The notes under the pieces are model-generated. The model did no database searches. It saw only the letters and a program-made list of their open reading frames with translations, and was not told where the DNA came from. From the NCBI RefSeq assembly GCF_025833875.1, contig NZ_JAOYOD010000001.1:2604001-2668000 (forward strand): a DNA stretch of 64,000 nucleotides, written 5' to 3'. The position numbers and the translations under genes were made by a program. The first letter of the stretch is position 1, and the number at the start of each line of letters is the position of its first letter. Source of the stretch: Reichenbachiella ulvae. Lineage in GTDB: Bacteria; Bacteroidota; Bacteroidia; Cytophagales; Cyclobacteriaceae. Of this stretch, positions 26,234 to 35,128 are shown piece after piece.

Positions 26234-26241
26234 CAAAAGTA
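26234..26241 (-). promoter_or_regulatory. -7 element for the DUF4494 gene
   Basis: TACTTTTG on the minus strand, an exact TAnnTTTG match, about 40 nt upstream of the chosen ATG. No clear -33 element. Confidence 0.5.
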
Positions 26242-26328
26242 GAACTTAGCCTCAGTAAATTCTAATAAAATCGAAGCATCGTAAAACTTTTTATATTTTT
26301 GGTCTTTATACATAAAAAATATGCAGCT

Positions 26329-26868
26329 ATGAGACTTATAGTTTTATTCTTACTACTTACCTCTTTCACAACCTTTGCGCAAGTAGGGGACGCATTTCCT
26401 GACATGGAAACCGAATCACTCACCCATAATATCATCAGTATTCCTGAAGACATCAAAGGCAAATATTCACTGTTGTGTCTGGCTTATTCGAAGAAGGCGG
26501 AAGAGGACCTTACACATTGGTTCAGCCCCATTTACAACCACTTCATCAGCGAGCCTCAGGATTTGTTTAGCTTCAACTATGACATCAATGCGTTCTTCAT
26601 ACCCATGTTTACCGGAGCAAAAAGACCTGCCTATAAAAAAGTGATGAAAAAAGTACAAGAAACGGTAGACCCAAGAATCCAGCCGCATGTATTATTCTAT
26701 GAAGGTACATTAGTTGAGTACCGCACAAAATTGGAGTTCGATGATGCAAAACGACCATACTTCTATGTCGTAGATCCGGAAGGGAAAATCATCCATGCCA
26801 CCAGTGGCGAATATACCGATCGTAAAATGCAGGAAATCATCAACGCATTGGCTCCATCCTTGAATTAA
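26329..26868 (+). CDS. Exported thioredoxin-fold-like protein without CXXC
   Basis: 179 residues from the ATG at 26329 (MRLIVLFLLLTSFTTFAQ), which gives a signal peptide cut before QVGDAF; the frame extends upstream to 26299. The order KGKYSLLCLAYSKK ... FFIPMFTG ... HVLFYEG ... PYFYVVDPEGKIIHATSGEYTDRKMQEI is that of a TlpA/AhpC-like thioredoxin fold ('YVVDPEGKI' then a final helix). The CXXC pair is absent, so a redox role is unlikely. It may be a periplasmic folding factor; the Atp10-like group is one possibility. An exact -7 element TATTTTTG lies at 26294-26301, giving a leader of ~20 nt. It has its own terminator. Confidence 0.7.
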   Translation: MRLIVLFLLLTSFTTFAQVGDAFPDMETESLTHNIISIPEDIKGKYSLLCLAYSKKAEEDLTHWFSPIYNHFISEPQDLFSFNYDINAFFIPMFTGAKRPAYKKVMKKVQETVDPRIQPHVLFYEGTLVEYRTKLEFDDAKRPYFYVVDPEGKIIHATSGEYTDRKMQEIINALAPSLN

Positions 26869-26895
26869 GGTGTAAAAAACATGTTATCGACCACC

Positions 26896-26920
26896 AAACC
26901 GGCTTATGGCCGGTTTTTTT
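26896..26920 (+). terminator. Rho-independent terminator
   Basis: Stem AACCGGC / GCCGGTT with loop TTATG, then seven T. Confidence 0.9.
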
Positions 26921-27051
26921 ATGCGCAAACGCAAACTATCATCCAATAGACCAAAAAAATCATTAAAAAATTGAAACTTTTTATTACCGTTGTGTGTGAT
27001 TTTCAATTTTAATACACATATTTGCTTATTAACTAACTAAAAGTCAATCAG

Positions 27052-27216
27052 ATGAAATTTATCAAAGCATTATTCGTAGCATTCTCATTATTAACATTAG
27101 TATCAGCTTGTAGCCAGGAAGAAGACATTATTGCTCCTCAAATCGATATAGAGGAAGCTGAATATTCTGCTGGAGATAGAGACCAAGGAAAAACCCCACC
27201 AGAATTGGGCGAATAA
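27052..27216 (+). CDS. 54-aa lipoprotein, unknown
   Basis: MKFIKALFVAFSLLTLVSAC begins a clear lipoprotein signal with lipobox V-S-A-C (Cys20). Only 34 residues remain after lipidation: Ser-Gln-Glu-Glu-Asp (an acidic start often linked to surface exposure in Bacteroidota), an acidic middle, and the end GKTPPELGE. It sits 75 nt before an exported TPR protein, with a large hairpin between. I do not recognise a family. Length, lipobox and context argue that it is real. It might be a small envelope lipoprotein or a secreted signal precursor; the latter is speculation. Confidence 0.75.
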   Translation: MKFIKALFVAFSLLTLVSACSQEEDIIAPQIDIEEAEYSAGDRDQGKTPPELGE

Positions 27217-27240
27217 AACGCTATTGAAATAGATGACATT

Positions 27241-27285
27241 AAAGATAAATTAGGTTAGCAACTATGCTTAACTTGGTTTATCTTT
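27241..27285 (+). terminator. Hairpin between small lipoprotein and TPR gene
   Basis: Outer stem AAAGATAAA (27241-27249) / TTTATCTTT (27277-27285), and an inner, one-bulge stem GTTAGC / GCTTAAC. It ends seven bases before the next ATG. It could terminate the lipoprotein transcript with read-through, or sequester the start of the TPR gene. Confidence 0.6.
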
Positions 27286-27291
27286 ATTGTT

Positions 27292-28362
27292 ATGAGAAGA
27301 AGATTTTTACTTATACTTCCATTACTGTTAATAATAGTTGGGATAGGTATGGTGACTTTTAAGTTAAGCCCATTTTCCCCACAAGCTAATCTTCCTGAAA
27401 GTTTAAATGCATCAAAAGAACTCCTTAACAAAGGACAATATGATTCCGCTATATTCTTTGCTAAAAGGATAATTGAAATTTCCAAAAACCCTGTTAACCT
27501 ATCCTACGCTAATAGCATAATTGGTTACAGTTGGTTTGAATTAGAAAATTTAGACTCCTCATACTTTTATTATACAAAGGCAATCGAAAATAAAGAGAAG
27601 TCAAATCCCTCTTTGATTGCAGGAGCCTATAATATGGTAGGTCTAATTTTTGAAAAAAAACAAACTCATGGAGCCGCAATCAAATATTTCAAAGAAGCTA
27701 TCGATATTTATGAGAAAGCAAATAGTAAGCGACTTCCTGTTGTCTATTACAATTTAGCTTACAATCAAAGTCAATCCGACAATATAGATTGCATCAAATC
27801 ATACTACAAAGCCTTAGAGTATGCTTCTAAATTCGAAGATTTAAAATATGAATCTTACTGTCTAGCCGATCTAGGCAATCTAATGCTAGAAACTAAAAAT
27901 TTTGAAGCGGCAAAGGAATATTTCGTAGAATCTTTAGACAATGAATATGCTAAAAACAACCCTAGAAGAAAAGCCTTTGCTCTTCAAGGCTTGGGAGAAA
28001 CGGAGTATTTTTTAAAAGATTATTCGAGTGCTAAAATCCATGCATTAGAAGTTTTAAAATTAAAAAGAGAAAATAATATAGAGGAACATCTCTTTACCAG
28101 CTATTATCTATTGGGAAGAATATACCGTGATACAGATGATTTAATCGAGGCAGAGAACAATCTAAAAAGAGCCCTAATTTACTACCATAATAACAAGCGA
28201 AATAAAAAATCTGTAAACGTTTTCAAGGATTTGAGTGATGTGCAATTCAAATTAGGCAAAACCAATCAAGCGGAATATCACAACCAGCTGCACTACGAAG
28301 AATTGGAGCGGATGCTGAACGAAAGAAAAGAGGCTTATCAATTAAGTAAGGTGGCCATATAG
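27292..28362 (+). CDS. Exported or membrane-anchored TPR protein
   Basis: 356 residues. The N-terminal MRRR plus hydrophobic residues 4-22 form a signal anchor or signal peptide. The rest is a run of TPR-like helical hairpins: about six or seven units, with motifs such as SYFYYTKAIENKE, GAAIKYFKEAIDIYEKA, FEAAKEYFVESLDNEYA and AENNLKRALIYYHNN. TPRs mediate protein contacts. No DNA-binding or kinase domain is present. The start ATG is 6 nt after a hairpin and 75 nt after the 54-aa lipoprotein, so the two may form a pair. The gene looks more AT-rich than its neighbours, which may signal separate ancestry. Confidence 0.8.
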   Translation: MRRRFLLILPLLLIIVGIGMVTFKLSPFSPQANLPESLNASKELLNKGQYDSAIFFAKRIIEISKNPVNLSYANSIIGYSWFELENLDSSYFYYTKAIENKEKSNPSLIAGAYNMVGLIFEKKQTHGAAIKYFKEAIDIYEKANSKRLPVVYYNLAYNQSQSDNIDCIKSYYKALEYASKFEDLKYESYCLADLGNLMLETKNFEAAKEYFVESLDNEYAKNNPRRKAFALQGLGETEYFLKDYSSAKIHALEVLKLKRENNIEEHLFTSYYLLGRIYRDTDDLIEAENNLKRALIYYHNNKRNKKSVNVFKDLSDVQFKLGKTNQAEYHNQLHYEELERMLNERKEAYQLSKVAI

Positions 28363-28370
28363 ACCACCTT
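28348..28370. terminator. Weak hairpin between convergent genes
   Basis: AAGGTGG-CCATATAGA-CCACCTT spans the stop of the TPR gene. No long T tract follows on either strand. Confidence 0.4.
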
Positions 28371-28390
28371 CACTCAACTCTCATATAAAA

Positions 28391-29368
28391 CTAACTAATT
28401 TCAAAGTGTAAATAATCCTTCTGTTGGTGTGCCAGACTAGCAGCACCAACTATAGCAGCTCCTTGAGCTCCAAGCTGTGAAGGCAACAACTTAACCGATC
28501 CTTTGTAAATACTAAGCAGATTCTGCTCCATGTATTTCCTGGTTGTATCAAAGATCAAATCCCCCGAAAGAGACAACCCACCGAAAAGAAAAATGGCTTC
28601 TGGATTCATTACAGATACGATATTGGCCAACTGCACGCCCAACAATCTCCCCGTATAGTCAAAAGCTTCAAGTGCCAACTTATCTCCTTTCTGTGCAGCA
28701 GAGGCAATCATTCTTGAACTGATCTCATTTATAGGAACATTTCTTAGTAGACTCTCCTCTCTACTGCTTTCTAATAATTCGATCATGGTTTTCTTGATAC
28801 CTGTGGCTGAAGCATAAGTCTCCAAACACCCCTTCCTTCCACAGTTGCAAGCTCTACCCTTTCCATCCGAATGAACCAAAACATGCCCAAGCTCTGCAGC
28901 CATACTCTGACTACCAATGATCAATTGACCACCTGACACGATTCCGCTCCCCAATCCAGTACCTAAGGTAATCATGACAAAGTCCCTCATTCCTTTCGCG
29001 CCACCAAAAACCATCTCACCCATGGCGGTGGCATTGGCGTCATTGCTAAGAACAATAGGTACCTCGAAATGCTTCAGCATTTCATCCACCATGGGCAAAT
29101 CTCCTTTCCATGGAAGGTTAGATGCACCTGAAATATTACCGGTGTAATAATTACCACTTGGAGCACCTATACCTATTCCTTCTAACTCAAAACCTGTATC
29201 AGCAAGCATCATTTGAATTTCTTCGGCTAGCTTCTCCACGAAGCATTCAAAAGTTCCTCCCACAGCGGTAGGCATCTTGCTCTCAGACAGAACTTCCCCA
29301 TTAGGGTCGACTAGACCGAACTTTGTTCCTGTTCCGCCTATATCGACTCCAGCTACTACCTTCACCAT
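28391..29368 (-). CDS. ROK-family sugar kinase
   Basis: 325 residues. The N-terminal phosphate-binding motif is DIGGTGTKFGLVD, then SNDANATAMGE, TLGTGLGSGI and the ROK signature with zinc-binding cysteines CNCGRKGCLE; the zinc ligand His is in AELGHVLVH. ROK kinases phosphorylate glucose, GlcNAc, ManNAc or related hexoses at C6. Its position, last in the run nagB-symporter-kinase with 4 nt to the symporter, suggests GlcNAc kinase (NagK-like) or glucokinase activity. The sugar cannot be told from the residues visible here. Confidence 0.9.
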   Translation of the reverse strand: MVKVVAGVDIGGTGTKFGLVDPNGEVLSESKMPTAVGGTFECFVEKLAEEIQMMLADTGFELEGIGIGAPSGNYYTGNISGASNLPWKGDLPMVDEMLKHFEVPIVLSNDANATAMGEMVFGGAKGMRDFVMITLGTGLGSGIVSGGQLIIGSQSMAAELGHVLVHSDGKGRACNCGRKGCLETYASATGIKKTMIELLESSREESLLRNVPINEISSRMIASAAQKGDKLALEAFDYTGRLLGVQLANIVSVMNPEAIFLFGGLSLSGDLIFDTTRKYMEQNLLSIYKGSVKLLPSQLGAQGAAIVGAASLAHQQKDYLHFEIS

Positions 29369-29372
29369 CCTT

Positions 29373-31178
29373 CTAATTCAGCTTTAGTTTATTAACTGTT
29401 TTGAGTAAAGCGAAAGTCCCAAGTGCTGCAACAATTCCTAAAGAAATACCCTGCGTATAGTTGGAATAAACGAAACCTCCGATGGCAAACAAGGAAGAAT
29501 AAATAACCGTACAACCTAGGAATATCAACAAGACTTGTCTCGGCATTTGCCAGGTCACTCCCTCGTCATCATCACATGGCTGCCCATCTGCTTTGGCCTG
29601 TTCCACTACTTTTTTCCATCCTGGACCTCCTGGTTTCGTCAATTTGTAAAAAGCCCTTAAAACGTCCTTATCCTCTGGAGGAGTAAGCAGAGCAGTCATC
29701 AACCAAGCCACAGTCACCACGCCAGTTGTGATAAGAATCTTCATGGTCATTCCATCCAGAATATCAGTCGCAACAGTTGCATCCTCTACAAAAAGTGTAA
29801 GAATCACGGCCAATACCGTAGCAACGATCATCGCCACTATTTCAGTGAGGGCATTGATTCTCCACCAGAACCACCTCAACAAATAAATAGCTCCCGAACC
29901 TGCACCTGACAACAGCAATATGTTGAAAGCATCAGTTGCATTATCAAGAATAGTCAGCGACAAGGTACCTGCAAAAATCATCAGTACCACTGTAGTAATT
30001 CTGCCCATGGCCACCATTTCCTTATCAGTCGCTTCAGGTTTAACGAATCGCTTATAAAAATCATTCACAAAATATGAAGAGCCCCAATTCAAATGCGTAC
30101 CAATGGTAGACATATAGGCGGCAATTATAGAAGCTACCACAAGCCCTAACCAACCGGTACCCAACTTAGAAAGCATCACAGGATAAGCAATATCATCTTT
30201 CAGGTAGGTAGGATCAATATTTGGGAATTCCGCTTGGATAGAAGCCATATCTGGATAAATGATAATCGAAGCGAGTGCCACAATGATCCAGGGCCAAGGT
30301 CTCAACGCATAGTGTGCAAAGTTGAAAAGCAAGGTAGCCCCTACTGCATTTTTTTCATCTTTCGCTGAAAGCATACGCTGGGCAATATAACCTCCCCCAC
30401 CAGGCTCTGCACCCGGATACCAAACAGCCCACCACTGCACAGCAATAGGGAACAATAAAAGAGGCACCCAAACAGAAGGATCTGAAAAATCCGGAATTAC
30501 GTTTAACTTGTCTACTACAGCTGGGTGAGTGATCAAATTAGTCAATCCATTCACCTCTGGCTGATCCAATGCAACATATGCGGCATATACTGCACCGAAC
30601 ATTGCTATTCCATATTGAAAAAAGTCAGCCCAAACTACGCCTTTGATTCCACCTAGAGCAGAATAAACCACTACGACGATAGAAGCGCCTACCACTACCA
30701 CCCAAGGCTCAAGACCAAGCATGACGCCACCAATTTTGATGGCAGCAAGCGTCACTGATCCCATGATGAGGCAGTTGAAGAAGATACCGAGATAGATCGC
30801 ACGAAAGCCTCTTAGAAAGGAGGCCAATTTACCTCCATATCGGATTTCGTAAAACTCGAGATCAGTATTGACGGAGGACTTTCTCCAAAGTCTGGCATAG
30901 ATGAACACAGTCACCATACCTGTAATCAGAAAAGCCCACCATGCCCAGTTTTTAACCACTCCATTCTCGCGAACAAATCCAGTGACAAGGTTGGGGGTAT
31001 CTGCTGAAAAAGTACAAGCTACCATAGAAATACCTAGTAACCACCAGGGCATCCCACGACCTCCCAGAAAAAACTCACTTGAACTCTGACCTGCTGTACG
31101 GGAGGCTACCCAGCCAATCCCAAGCACGATCACAAAAAATATCCCAATGATAACCCAATCTATCGTTTGTAATAACAT
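29373..31178 (-). CDS. Sodium:solute symporter (SSS/SLC5 family)
   Basis: 601 residues, about 13-15 membrane helices. The N-terminal segment (ASRTAGQSSSEFFLGGRGMPWWLLGISMVA in context) and ALGGIKGVVWADFFQ are SSS signatures; the Na2-site serine helix SIIAAYMSTIGTHLNWGSSYFVNDFY is present. It belongs to the long Bacteroidota subgroup, with a charged cytoplasmic loop (~510-540) before the last helices. It probably imports a hexose or amino sugar with Na+. The neighbouring NagB fusion and ROK kinase point to GlcNAc or a GlcNAc-containing sugar. It is cotranscribed with the kinase; 81 nt separate it from nagB. Confidence 0.9.
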   Translation of the reverse strand: MLLQTIDWVIIGIFFVIVLGIGWVASRTAGQSSSEFFLGGRGMPWWLLGISMVACTFSADTPNLVTGFVRENGVVKNWAWWAFLITGMVTVFIYARLWRKSSVNTDLEFYEIRYGGKLASFLRGFRAIYLGIFFNCLIMGSVTLAAIKIGGVMLGLEPWVVVVGASIVVVVYSALGGIKGVVWADFFQYGIAMFGAVYAAYVALDQPEVNGLTNLITHPAVVDKLNVIPDFSDPSVWVPLLLFPIAVQWWAVWYPGAEPGGGGYIAQRMLSAKDEKNAVGATLLFNFAHYALRPWPWIIVALASIIIYPDMASIQAEFPNIDPTYLKDDIAYPVMLSKLGTGWLGLVVASIIAAYMSTIGTHLNWGSSYFVNDFYKRFVKPEATDKEMVAMGRITTVVLMIFAGTLSLTILDNATDAFNILLLSGAGSGAIYLLRWFWWRINALTEIVAMIVATVLAVILTLFVEDATVATDILDGMTMKILITTGVVTVAWLMTALLTPPEDKDVLRAFYKLTKPGGPGWKKVVEQAKADGQPCDDDEGVTWQMPRQVLLIFLGCTVIYSSLFAIGGFVYSNYTQGISLGIVAALGTFALLKTVNKLKLN

Positions 31179-31259
31179 ACTATTTTCTTCAATATTAATT
31201 GCTTCAAACCTAATCCAAACAGGTGGATGCTTCGCTCATTTTTTGTGGAAATGCTCCAA

Positions 31260-33212
31260 TTAGAAATGATAGCGAACGAACCCTTCTATCGCTTCGTATT
31301 CAGCCAAGCCTAGTTTATCGTATTCCCGAGCAGTTTGGCGATTTCTGTCCTCGGATCTCTGCCAAAATTCTCTGTCATCATCTCCCTGAAATACCACTCC
31401 GTCTTTTTGAGACTGGTGTCTCCAGATCGCGACTCTCTTCTTCATCAGCTCCTCTGGACTAATAGGTACGGCCATCTCAATTTCGTCGATTGGAAATTCG
31501 TGCCATGCCCCACGATATAACCACATCCAGCAATCTTTCATGAATTTCTCTTTCTTCAACTCCTCAACAGCGGCAAATATCCCTTTGAGACAAACCTCGT
31601 GTGTACCATGCGGATCAGCCAAATCTCCTGCAGCGTAAATCTGGTGAGGCTTGATTTCTTCGATCAAATCCTTGATAATTTTCACATCCGCTTTACCTAA
31701 TGGGTTTTTCTCCACCTTGCCAGTTTCGTAGAAAGGAAGATCCAAATAATGCACCTGATTATCAGGGATACCATAGTATCTACATGCACTGATCGCTTCT
31801 CCTCTTCGGATGAGCCCTTTCACTTTACGAACTTCTACAGGTAGCACTTCTTTTTTAGCTCCCGCATTCATTTGCTTGAACAGCTTATCGAAAACTTTAT
31901 CATCCGCTTTATCTCCTGCCACATACTCATAGAGATTCTTGGCAAACTCAGCAAAACGATACGCCTCGTGATCAGCCACGGCGATATTTCCAGATGTCTG
32001 ATAAGCCACGTGCACTTCATGTCCCTGATCTACCAAACGGAGGAAGGTTCCTCCCATTGAGATCACATCGTCATCAGGGTGTGGAGAGAAAATAATAATT
32101 CGTTTTTTGGCTGGCGTAGCTCGTTCTGGACGATTGGTATCATCGGCATTCGGCTTCCCTCCAGGCCATCCTGTGATGGTATGCTGAAAGTGGTTGAACA
32201 TTTTGATATTGACAGCATAAGAGCCCCCTTCACCCAGGATGTTGGACATTCCATTGTCATTGTAATCTCTGTCAGTTAGTTTCAAGATCGGCTTATTTAC
32301 CTTTTGGCTCAACCAAACGACCGCCTTCTTCTTTAACTCCTCGGTCCACTCGCATTCACCCACCAACCATGGCGTCTTGAAACGGGTCAGATCCGTAGAA
32401 GCCGATACATCCATAACAAAAGACACATCTTTGTGCTCCTGAAGGAAAGTCGCAGGAACATCAGTCGACATCTCTCCTTCGATAGTCTTCTTTACGATTT
32501 CAGCCTTTTTCATACCCCAGGCAAGAATGACAATTCTCTTGGCCTTCAAGATCGTTCCCACTCCCATGGTCACTGCTTTGGTCGGCACATCCGCCATGCT
32601 ATCAAACGCAAAAGCATTGTCCTGAATAGTCAAATGATCCAGGGTGATCATTCGGGTCAAGGAGTTGATTTTAGATCCCGGCTCGTTGAAACCAATGTGA
32701 CCAGTACGTCCAATCCCCAATAGCTGAAAATCCAGACCACCGTAGCTTTCAATTTTCTCTTCGTATTGCAAACAAGCCTCAGACATGTGCTCATATGGCA
32801 CCTTGCCATTAGGGATGTTGATATTTTCTGGCAGGATATCTACATGATCAAAAAGATGATAGTGCATGAAGTAGATATAACTCTGCACATCACTTTTGTC
32901 CAGACCGTAGTATTCATCCAAATTGAAAGAAACCACATTTCTGAAGCTCAATCCTTCTTCTTTGTGAAGGCGAACCAGCTCTTTATATACTTTGATGGGA
33001 GAGGAACCAGTGGCTAGGCCAAGCACACATTTTTCATTCTTCTCTGTTTTGTATCGAATCAAGGCAGCAATTTCATGCGCTACGATTTTTGAAGCTTCTT
33101 CGGCATCACCAAAGACCTCTGAGTGAATCTTTTCGAACTTGGTCGCTTCGATCGTACTCCACTCCTTTTTACTGATTCTTTTCATTTTAGGCTTCTCTTC
33201 TAATGTAATCAT
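31260..33212 (-). CDS. nagB: Glucosamine-6-phosphate deaminase fused to a PIG-L/LmbE deacetylase domain
   Basis: 650 residues. Residues ~20-290 are NagB (FNLDEYYGLD, LLGIGRTGHIGFNEPGS), which turns glucosamine-6-P into fructose-6-P and ammonia. After a linker, residues ~370-640 are a PIG-L (LmbE/BshB) de-N-acetylase domain. Its zinc motif PHPDDDV (His378) and the later DLADPHGTHEV histidines are intact. Such fusions occur in Bacteroidota and are annotated as NagB. Since no nagA is beside it, the fused domain could remove the acetyl group from GlcNAc-6-P before deamination; this is inference. A second ATG at 33185 is an alternative start. It heads the run with the symporter and ROK kinase. Confidence 0.93.
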   Translation of the reverse strand: MITLEEKPKMKRISKKEWSTIEATKFEKIHSEVFGDAEEASKIVAHEIAALIRYKTEKNEKCVLGLATGSSPIKVYKELVRLHKEEGLSFRNVVSFNLDEYYGLDKSDVQSYIYFMHYHLFDHVDILPENINIPNGKVPYEHMSEACLQYEEKIESYGGLDFQLLGIGRTGHIGFNEPGSKINSLTRMITLDHLTIQDNAFAFDSMADVPTKAVTMGVGTILKAKRIVILAWGMKKAEIVKKTIEGEMSTDVPATFLQEHKDVSFVMDVSASTDLTRFKTPWLVGECEWTEELKKKAVVWLSQKVNKPILKLTDRDYNDNGMSNILGEGGSYAVNIKMFNHFQHTITGWPGGKPNADDTNRPERATPAKKRIIIFSPHPDDDVISMGGTFLRLVDQGHEVHVAYQTSGNIAVADHEAYRFAEFAKNLYEYVAGDKADDKVFDKLFKQMNAGAKKEVLPVEVRKVKGLIRRGEAISACRYYGIPDNQVHYLDLPFYETGKVEKNPLGKADVKIIKDLIEEIKPHQIYAAGDLADPHGTHEVCLKGIFAAVEELKKEKFMKDCWMWLYRGAWHEFPIDEIEMAVPISPEELMKKRVAIWRHQSQKDGVVFQGDDDREFWQRSEDRNRQTAREYDKLGLAEYEAIEGFVRYHF

Positions 33213-33449
33213 GTTTTCAAACCGAATTAAATGTACGAAAAACGAGCCGGATTCAAGTTGACAATTTTGACTATTGATTGAACTAACTCACGCTCAAACC
33301 CGGCCCTGCTTTTCTCACTATTACTATTAACTAAGCATGTATTGCTATCATGTACTCTAAAGTAGTTCGACGCTACATCTCAGCGAAAATTATTAGCTAA
33401 AGTGTGAGCTTTTAAAGCTAAACGGACCAATAATTAGCCATTAAACCAT

Positions 33450-33465
33450 TTGTGTCCGCACACAA
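33450..33465. promoter_or_regulatory. Palindrome, possible operator upstream of nagB
   Basis: TTGTGTCCGCACACAA has 6-bp perfect arms around CCGC. It resembles a dimeric regulator site; no regulator gene of matching family is in the locus. It lies about 240 nt from the nagB start. Confidence 0.35.
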
Positions 33466-33483
33466 TTACATGCAAGTATACAA

Positions 33484-33513
33484 AAAAAGAGTCGCGAAAC
33501 ACGACTCTTTTTA
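33484..33513 (-). terminator. Terminator of the susC-susD operon
   Basis: Stem AAAGAGTCG / CGACTCTTT with a 7-nt loop and T/A tracts on both sides, 41 nt after the susD stop. Confidence 0.9.
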
Positions 33514-33554
33514 TAAACTCTAATAAATATTAGTAATAACTAATAGGGGTATCA

Positions 33555-35108
33555 TCAATCAACATCCCACCAGACCTTGGTAGTCATCATATCAGGTCCG
33601 CCATTGAACTCATTACCTTGAGCCACTCCTTGAGAGTTAAGGTTTACTGTGTTGGTAGCATACTTCAATCTCTTTGGCAGGACATTTTCTGCTCCTCCGG
33701 CAGAGTTACCGTAAACTCCACCTTCAGTAAATGGCTTTTCTTCAAACCCTAGTTGCTCTGCTACTTTCATTCTTCTTGCAATTGACCAAACTTCATATCC
33801 ATATGTATAAGCGGCTAACCATCTTTGAATAGCAATTTGATCAAATGCTGTCGCTGCGTCAGTGCTAAGTGTAGTAGCAGCAAGATAAGCGTCAATATCA
33901 GCAGTTGGCACCTCCCACTGAACCATTGAAGCTCTGATACCATTTTGGAAGTGAGTAGCAGCCAAAGCCATATTCCCATTATCAAGAGCCACTTCTGCTT
34001 GCAACAATTCAGCCTCTGCTGGCGTCATGATGATAGATGGTAATACATCTTCGCCTTCTGAGTAAACTCTAGCATTTGGTTTAGAGAAGCTATCAAAGGT
34101 CACAGCGTTAGAATAATCTGCATTAGAAGCCACTACAGATCCTACATAATCATCAACCACACCTTCGGTACCTCCTTCGATTGGTTGCGCATAAACAAAC
34201 AATCTTGGGTCGTTATCCGCTTTCAATTTATCCACCAAGGTATTAGATAGCACCCATTGAGCAGCAGGTCCACAACATCCAGCAAACGTATGCCAAATAT
34301 CGCTGTAACCATTGAACAATACATCCGCATTCTTATAATCACGACTAACCTGGAAGATATCCTCAGCATCGCTCAAGAACTCACCTTCTGCCATTGCTGC
34401 CGCGATTACCTGATCAGATATATTGCCAGGAGCATCCTTACTTCTCAATGCCATTCTCAATCTTAATGTATTGGCTGCCTTGATCCATTTAGACACATCT
34501 CCATTATATACTATATCCTGACCTGCATAATCGTGAGTAGGCCCTGCATTTTTCAACACTTCGATCGCATCCCCCAAATCAGTCATAATAGCTGAATAAA
34601 TAGCCTGCTGAGACTCGAATGCTGGTGTTGGTATTCCTGTCCCTGCTTCCGTATAAGGGATAGAACCAAATTGGTCAGTCATTCTCTGAAAGAAGAATCC
34701 ACTAATGATTCTAGCTACCGCATTCACTGCTGGGTTTTCTGCAGAAGCTCCTTCAGAAGTGCCATCTATTAATGACTTCAAAGTAGCCGGAACTTTGCTA
34801 TATGGATCATCCCATGCAGCATCAGTCCAACCCGCATTGTATCCAAAACCAGCTGCATTGCCAAACCAAGTACCTGAAAACCCAAATGACCACTGATCTC
34901 CAAATCTAGAACCGAAAATCAAGTTCCCTCTCCAGGTGTTGTATCTGCTTTCTGCAAATGTATGGCGCTCCAGGTAGGTCAACAAAGGTGCTAGATCTGT
35001 ACTTGCCCCTGTTCCTGGTTGATTAGGGTTTACATTCAGCTCAGACAAATCATTGGTACATGACGCAATGACAATGCCTGTAAGTATTATTATTAATATT
35101 CTTTTCAT
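33555..35108 (-). CDS. SusD/RagB-like surface lipoprotein (SusD-like 2 type)
   Basis: 517 residues. Lipobox I-A-S-C (Cys17) with Thr-Asn-Asp after it. The mature part has the SusD-like pattern of TPR-type helices: LNVNPNQPG near the N-terminus, ARIISGFFFQRMTDQFGSIPYTEA, WIKAANTLRLRMALR, and near the end EVWSIARRM and LPKRLKYATNTVNLNSQ. The last motifs are typical of the SusD-like_2 subgroup. It caps the SusC channel and captures the ligand at the cell surface. It is 20 nt downstream of susC in one operon, followed by a terminator. The ligand is probably an oligosaccharide; its identity is not readable. Confidence 0.93.
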   Translation of the reverse strand: MKRILIIILTGIVIASCTNDLSELNVNPNQPGTGASTDLAPLLTYLERHTFAESRYNTWRGNLIFGSRFGDQWSFGFSGTWFGNAAGFGYNAGWTDAAWDDPYSKVPATLKSLIDGTSEGASAENPAVNAVARIISGFFFQRMTDQFGSIPYTEAGTGIPTPAFESQQAIYSAIMTDLGDAIEVLKNAGPTHDYAGQDIVYNGDVSKWIKAANTLRLRMALRSKDAPGNISDQVIAAAMAEGEFLSDAEDIFQVSRDYKNADVLFNGYSDIWHTFAGCCGPAAQWVLSNTLVDKLKADNDPRLFVYAQPIEGGTEGVVDDYVGSVVASNADYSNAVTFDSFSKPNARVYSEGEDVLPSIIMTPAEAELLQAEVALDNGNMALAATHFQNGIRASMVQWEVPTADIDAYLAATTLSTDAATAFDQIAIQRWLAAYTYGYEVWSIARRMKVAEQLGFEEKPFTEGGVYGNSAGGAENVLPKRLKYATNTVNLNSQGVAQGNEFNGGPDMMTTKVWWDVD

Positions 35109-35128
35109 CTTTAAATTCTTTTAATGTC

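Larger units (their letters stand above)
33213..33554. other. Intergenic region between nagB and the susCD terminator
   Basis: 342 nt without a credible gene. It contains a weak promoter candidate for nagB on the minus strand (TTG at 33256-33254, 18-nt spacer, TACATTTA at 33235-33228), a perfect palindrome TTGTGT-CCGC-ACACAA at 33450-33465, and the susD terminator at 33484-33513. Confidence 0.5.

Noticed and set aside
27052..28362. Rap-Phr-like quorum sensing pair
   Set aside because: Rap proteins are cytoplasmic; this TPR protein has an export signal and the small protein is a lipoprotein, so the analogy fails in its key point.
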